From Marisediminicola sp040546025 (lineage in GTDB: Bacteria; Actinomycetota; Actinomycetes; Actinomycetales; Microbacteriaceae), in the NCBI RefSeq assembly GCF_040546025.1, contig NZ_JBEPNA010000001.1:248001-312000 (forward strand): DNA of 64,000 bases, read 5' to 3'. The position numbers and the translations under genes are program-made. Below the pieces are notes generated by a model that made no database searches, was not told the origin of the DNA, and was given only the letters and a program-made list of their open reading frames with translations. Shown piece after piece: positions 60,917-64,000 of the stretch (its first letter is position 1; every line of letters begins with the position of its first letter).

Positions 60917-61804
60917 ATGTCGATTTTTCTCGACGAGAACTCCAAGATCATCGTTCAGGGCCTCACCGGCTCGGAGGGCACCAAGCACGCCGGACGGATG
61001 CTCGAGTCCGGCTCCAACATCGTCGGCGGGGTGAACCCGCGCAAGGCGGGCACCACGGTGTCGATCGGCGGGCACGAACTGCCGATCTTCGGCTCCGTCG
61101 CCGAGGCGATGGCCTCCACCGGCGCCAACGTGTCGGTCATCTTCGTCCCGCCGGCGTTCGCGAAGGGCGCCGTCATCGAGGCGGTGGACGCGAAGATCGA
61201 GCTCGCGATCGTCATCACCGAGGGCATCCCGATCCACGACTCTGCTGAGTTCTGGGCGCACGCCAAGGCGAACGGCAACGCGACCCGCATCATCGGGCCG
61301 AACTGTCCCGGCATCATCAGCCCCGGAAAGTCGAACGCGGGCATCATCCCGTCGACGATTACCGGACCGGGCCCGATCGGACTCGTCTCCAAGTCGGGCA
61401 CGCTGACGTACCAGATGATGTTCGAGCTGCGCGACCTCGGCTTCTCCACCGGGATCGGGATCGGCGGAGACCCGATCATCGGCACGACACACATCGACGC
61501 CCTCGCGGCATTCGAGGCCGACCCCGACACGAAGGCGATCGTCATGATCGGCGAGATCGGCGGCGACGCCGAGGAGCGTGCGGCGGAGTTCATCCAGGCC
61601 AACGTGACCAAGCCCGTCGTCGCCTACGTCGCCGGGTTCACCGCGCCGGAGGGCAAGACCATGGGGCACGCCGGGGCGATCGTCTCCGACGGTGCCGGCA
61701 CAGCGCAGGGAAAGAAGGAGGCCCTCGAGGCCGCCGGAGTGCGCGTCGGAAAGACGCCGTCCGAGACCGCATCGATCATGCGTGAGGTCTTCGCGAGCCT
61801 GTAG
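60917..61804 (+). CDS. sucD: Succinate--CoA ligase subunit alpha
   Basis: Alpha subunit; carries the CoA-binding Rossmann fold and the phosphohistidine. The 295-residue product has IVQGLTGSEGTKHA, GPNCPGIISPGKSN and the active-site H251 in KTMGHAGAIV. ATG at 60917 follows GAAGGAATAGGG. Together with sucC it forms the whole enzyme. Confidence 0.97.
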   Translation: MSIFLDENSKIIVQGLTGSEGTKHAGRMLESGSNIVGGVNPRKAGTTVSIGGHELPIFGSVAEAMASTGANVSVIFVPPAFAKGAVIEAVDAKIELAIVITEGIPIHDSAEFWAHAKANGNATRIIGPNCPGIISPGKSNAGIIPSTITGPGPIGLVSKSGTLTYQMMFELRDLGFSTGIGIGGDPIIGTTHIDALAAFEADPDTKAIVMIGEIGGDAEERAAEFIQANVTKPVVAYVAGFTAPEGKTMGHAGAIVSDGAGTAQGKKEALEAAGVRVGKTPSETASIMREVFASL

Positions 61805-61827
61805 CAGCACGGCAGCACGGCAGCACG
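61804..61827 (+). repeat. Three 8-bp tandem repeats CAGCACGG
   Basis: Exactly three head-to-tail units of CAGCACGG beginning at the last base of the sucD stop codon, before the terminator hairpin. May be variable in number. Confidence 0.8.
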
Positions 61828-61828
61828 G

Positions 61829-61855
61829 GAAGGGGTCGGCGTCGCGCCGGCCCCT
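61829..61855 (+). terminator. Terminator after sucD
   Basis: AAGGGGTCGGC pairs with GCCGGCCCCTT (11 bp, one T-G wobble) around a 5-base loop. It lies 24 bases after sucD and before perM. Confidence 0.8.
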
Positions 61856-61950
61856 TCTGCGTGGCACGGGCGGGGCGCTCGAGCGGAAATGTGCCGATCC
61901 CGAGCGAGCCGCCACTGAGTCGACGCGTCGCGCGGGTAGGGTCGCAGGCG

Positions 61951-63438
61951 ATGAATCGTCCGCTCACCGCCCTGTTCGCCGCACTCGAGGCCCTGCTCGT
62001 CGTCGGTGTCGGCATCGGCATCCCGCTCGCCCCGCTCACCCTGATGTGGGCGTTCCAATACGGGCTGCAAGTCGACTACGTGGTCTTCTGGCGTGGTGCC
62101 GTCGACGTCTGGCTGCTCGGCCACGGCACCGACATGGCCTTCGTGCTCGATCCGCTGGTGGCAGCCTCCATCGGCTTCGCTGCGGCAGGCGAGACGATCG
62201 TGCTCACGATCGCGCCGCTCGGCTTCGCCCTGATCACCGTGCTGCTCGCCGTGCGGGCCGGACGCCGCATCGGCGAGACCGAGCACCGCCACGTCGGACA
62301 CATCGTCGCGATCCTCGCGTTCGCCGTGTTGAGCCTCGGGGTCACCCTCACCGCGCTGCACCCTGCGGCGACCCCGTCGATCGCACAGGGCACTGTGTTG
62401 CCCACTCTCGTCTTCGCCCTCGGCATCGCCGTCGGATCCGAGGTGAGCCGCCGCCGCGACCGTCCCGCTGCGACAGGCGTCACGCTCTCGCGCATCGTGG
62501 CCTGGATCGACGAACGGCAGAGGCGTCTCAGGCCCGCTGCCACGCTCGCCCTGACCGGGGGAGCCGCCGCATCCGGCATCATCCTCGCGGTGTCGGCCCT
62601 CGCGGTCGCCGCGCTCATTGCCGTGAGCTACGGACAGATCATCGCCATCTACGAGGGTGTGCAGTCCGGCGTGCTCGGCGGCGCCGCCCTCACCGTCGCC
62701 CAGCTTGCCCTCCTCCCCAACCTCGTCATCTGGGCGGCAAGCTGGTTCATCGGCCCCGGATTCGCGATCGGCACCGGCTCGACGGTGAGCCCGCTCGGCA
62801 CCGTGCTCGGCCCGGTGCCCGCGGTTCCGTTGCTCGGCGCGCTCCCTACCGGCGAAACCGCCTACGGATTCGTCGGCCTGCTCGTTCCGGTGCTCGCGGG
62901 ATTCCTCGCGGCCATCGTGCTGCGCCCGCGCCTCGTGCGTGCCGGCCTCACCTCGTACGGCTGGCTCATCGGCACAGGCCTTGCCATGGGCGTCGCGGGC
63001 GGCGCCCTGCTCGGCGCGCTCGCGTGGGTCTCGGCGGGCGCGGCGGGCCCTGGTCGGCTCGCGGATGTCGGCGCGTCATGGCTTCTGGTCGGCGGGTTCG
63101 CCGCGCTCGAGATCGGGGTCCCAGCCGCGATCGCGCTGCTTGTGGGCAGCCTGCGGGCGGGGGAGATGGCCGCGCGGCGGCCGCGCTGGAGCCACTGGCC
63201 GGAGGACAGCGACAGCGTGCGTCGGGATGTGGGCGACCCTGACCCGGGCGAGCGGGGCACGGCCGAGTCGGATGCCGCGGACGCGGATGCCGCCGAGCGG
63301 GACGCCGCGGACGCGGATGCCGCCGACCCCTCAGAGTCGGGCTCCCCGCGCCCCCACTCCGCCGAGCCGGACGCCAGCACGGAGGAGATCGCGATTGTGA
63401 AACCGCGCCCCTCACCGCATCCACCCGGCATCCGGTGA
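61951..63438 (+). CDS. perM: DUF6350 membrane protein, PerM-like
   Basis: A 495-residue membrane protein with about ten hydrophobic segments in residues 10-410, followed by an 85-residue hydrophilic tail with repeated DAADADAAERD-like stretches. Its position between sucD and purN is the same as that of Mycobacterium tuberculosis perM, a membrane protein linked to cell division, which is the main reason for the name. ATG at 61951; upstream in-frame sequence lacks a good start signal. Function in this organism is inferred. Confidence 0.78.
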   Translation: MNRPLTALFAALEALLVVGVGIGIPLAPLTLMWAFQYGLQVDYVVFWRGAVDVWLLGHGTDMAFVLDPLVAASIGFAAAGETIVLTIAPLGFALITVLLAVRAGRRIGETEHRHVGHIVAILAFAVLSLGVTLTALHPAATPSIAQGTVLPTLVFALGIAVGSEVSRRRDRPAATGVTLSRIVAWIDERQRRLRPAATLALTGGAAASGIILAVSALAVAALIAVSYGQIIAIYEGVQSGVLGGAALTVAQLALLPNLVIWAASWFIGPGFAIGTGSTVSPLGTVLGPVPAVPLLGALPTGETAYGFVGLLVPVLAGFLAAIVLRPRLVRAGLTSYGWLIGTGLAMGVAGGALLGALAWVSAGAAGPGRLADVGASWLLVGGFAALEIGVPAAIALLVGSLRAGEMAARRPRWSHWPEDSDSVRRDVGDPDPGERGTAESDAADADAAERDAADADAADPSESGSPRPHSAEPDASTEEIAIVKPRPSPHPPGIR

Positions 63439-63472
63439 AGGCCGCCCCCGCCGGTGTCGGTAGGCTGGGCGG

Positions 63473-64000
63473 GTGCTGTCACTGGTTGTTCTGATCTCCG
63501 GCGCGGGATCCAACCTCCGCTCCCTCCTCGAAGCGGCTGAAGATGCCGAGTACCCGGCCCGGGTTGTGGCGATCGGAGCCGACCGCCAGGCCGATGGTCT
63601 CGAACATGCCGAGGCGTTCGGAATCCCCTCGTTCACAGTGCCCTTCACGAGCTTTGCCGACCGTGATTCGTGGGGCGATGAGCTGCTCGCGCAGGTGCGG
63701 TTCTGGAACCCCGACCTGGTGATCCTCAGCGGCTTCATGCGCCTGCTCCCGCCCCGCGTCGTCGCGGCGCTCGCCCCCCGGCTGATCAACACGCATCCGG
63801 CCTACCTCCCGCAGTTCCCCGGGGCGCACGGGGTGCGCGACGCCATCGCGGCCGGTGTCGCCGAGACCGGCGCGAGCGTCATCGTCGTCGACAACGGCGT
63901 CGACAGCGGGCCGATCATCGCCCAGCGGCGCGTTCCGATCGCGCCCGACGACACCGAACAGACTCTCCACGACCGCATCAAACTCGTCGAGCGCGAGCTT
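63473..64000 (+). CDS. purN: Phosphoribosylglycinamide formyltransferase, N-terminal part
   Basis: Transfers a formyl group from 10-formyl-THF to GAR in purine synthesis. The 176 residues in the window (cut by the window end) have VVLISGAGSNLRSLLEA, the catalytic INTHPAYLPQFPGAHGVRDAI with the conserved Asn and His, and DNGVDSGPIIAQR. GTG start at 63473. Further purine genes (purH) usually follow. Confidence 0.94.
   Translation, partial: MLSLVVLISGAGSNLRSLLEAAEDAEYPARVVAIGADRQADGLEHAEAFGIPSFTVPFTSFADRDSWGDELLAQVRFWNPDLVILSGFMRLLPPRVVAALAPRLINTHPAYLPQFPGAHGVRDAIAAGVAETGASVIVVDNGVDSGPIIAQRRVPIAPDDTEQTLHDRIKLVEREL

Overview
The window is a stretch of high-GC Gram-positive chromosome, dense with housekeeping genes. 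Gene content and order (secY-adk-map, infA-rpmJ-rpsM-rpsK-rpoA-rplQ, truA-rplM-rpsI-glmM, coaA, glmS-acpS-alr-tsaE-tsaB-rimI-tsaD, guaB, guaB3, guaA, sucCD-perM-purN), the very high GC, the many GTG starts and the recurrent GGATGC-type codon pairs point to an actinobacterium of the Micrococcales, most likely Microbacteriaceae. The family is an inference and the genus cannot be told from this sequence alone. I saw no rRNA, tRNA, CRISPR array, prophage or insertion sequence.

Layout. 1-2337: end of the spc ribosomal operon (secY, adk, map). 2338-3025: gene-free and repeat-rich. 3026-8888: a complete mannitol phosphotransferase locus (mtlR divergent from an orphan EIIB, HPr, mtlA, mtlF, mtlD) lying between map and infA, which are commonly close together. 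9094-12222: the alpha-operon genes without rpsD. 12414-14333: a membrane acyltransferase on the opposite strand. 14400-17873: truA, rplM, rpsI, glmM. 18223-25276: coaA, then cell-wall precursor genes (glmS, alr), acpS and the t6A tRNA-modification genes. 25379-28051: a small membrane protein, a THUMP-like methyltransferase whose 3' end is repeated downstream, and groES with a CIRCE operator. 28125-34762: rarD and a branched-chain amino-acid-type ABC transporter whose binding-protein gene converges on the livHMGF operon. 34994-45764: purine genes (guaB, guaB3, guaA) interspersed with an aminotransferase, glpD, a K+/H+ antiporter pair and SURF1. 45844-49672: a secreted SGNH hydrolase, YccA/Bax1-type protein and a glycerophosphodiesterase. 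49947-58786: pcrA followed by a signalling module. 58766-64000: an MpaB-like oxygenase, sucCD, perM and the start of purN.

The most interesting region is 52375-58786. A SpoIIE-type phosphatase, a cellulose-synthase-like GT2 glycosyltransferase, a STAS anti-sigma-antagonist, an RsbW-like ATPase, a stand-alone response regulator and a PAS histidine kinase lie in one direction, mostly with overlapping ends. The phosphatase and the kinase begin with recognisably the same membrane domain. The glycosyltransferase has about 150 extra residues between its DxD region and its TED motif and no C-terminal PilZ domain. I read this as a possible partner-switching plus two-component system that controls polysaccharide synthesis without c-di-GMP.

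The non-coding DNA is also distinctive. A palindromic 17-base motif (two forward and two inverted copies per element) occurs after guaB and after the glycerophosphodiesterase gene. A 9-bp unit is expanded 13-fold inside a dispersed element that has one unit in its nearby sister copy. A 95-bp block is repeated next to coaA. The last codons of the methyltransferase gene occur three times with mostly synonymous differences.
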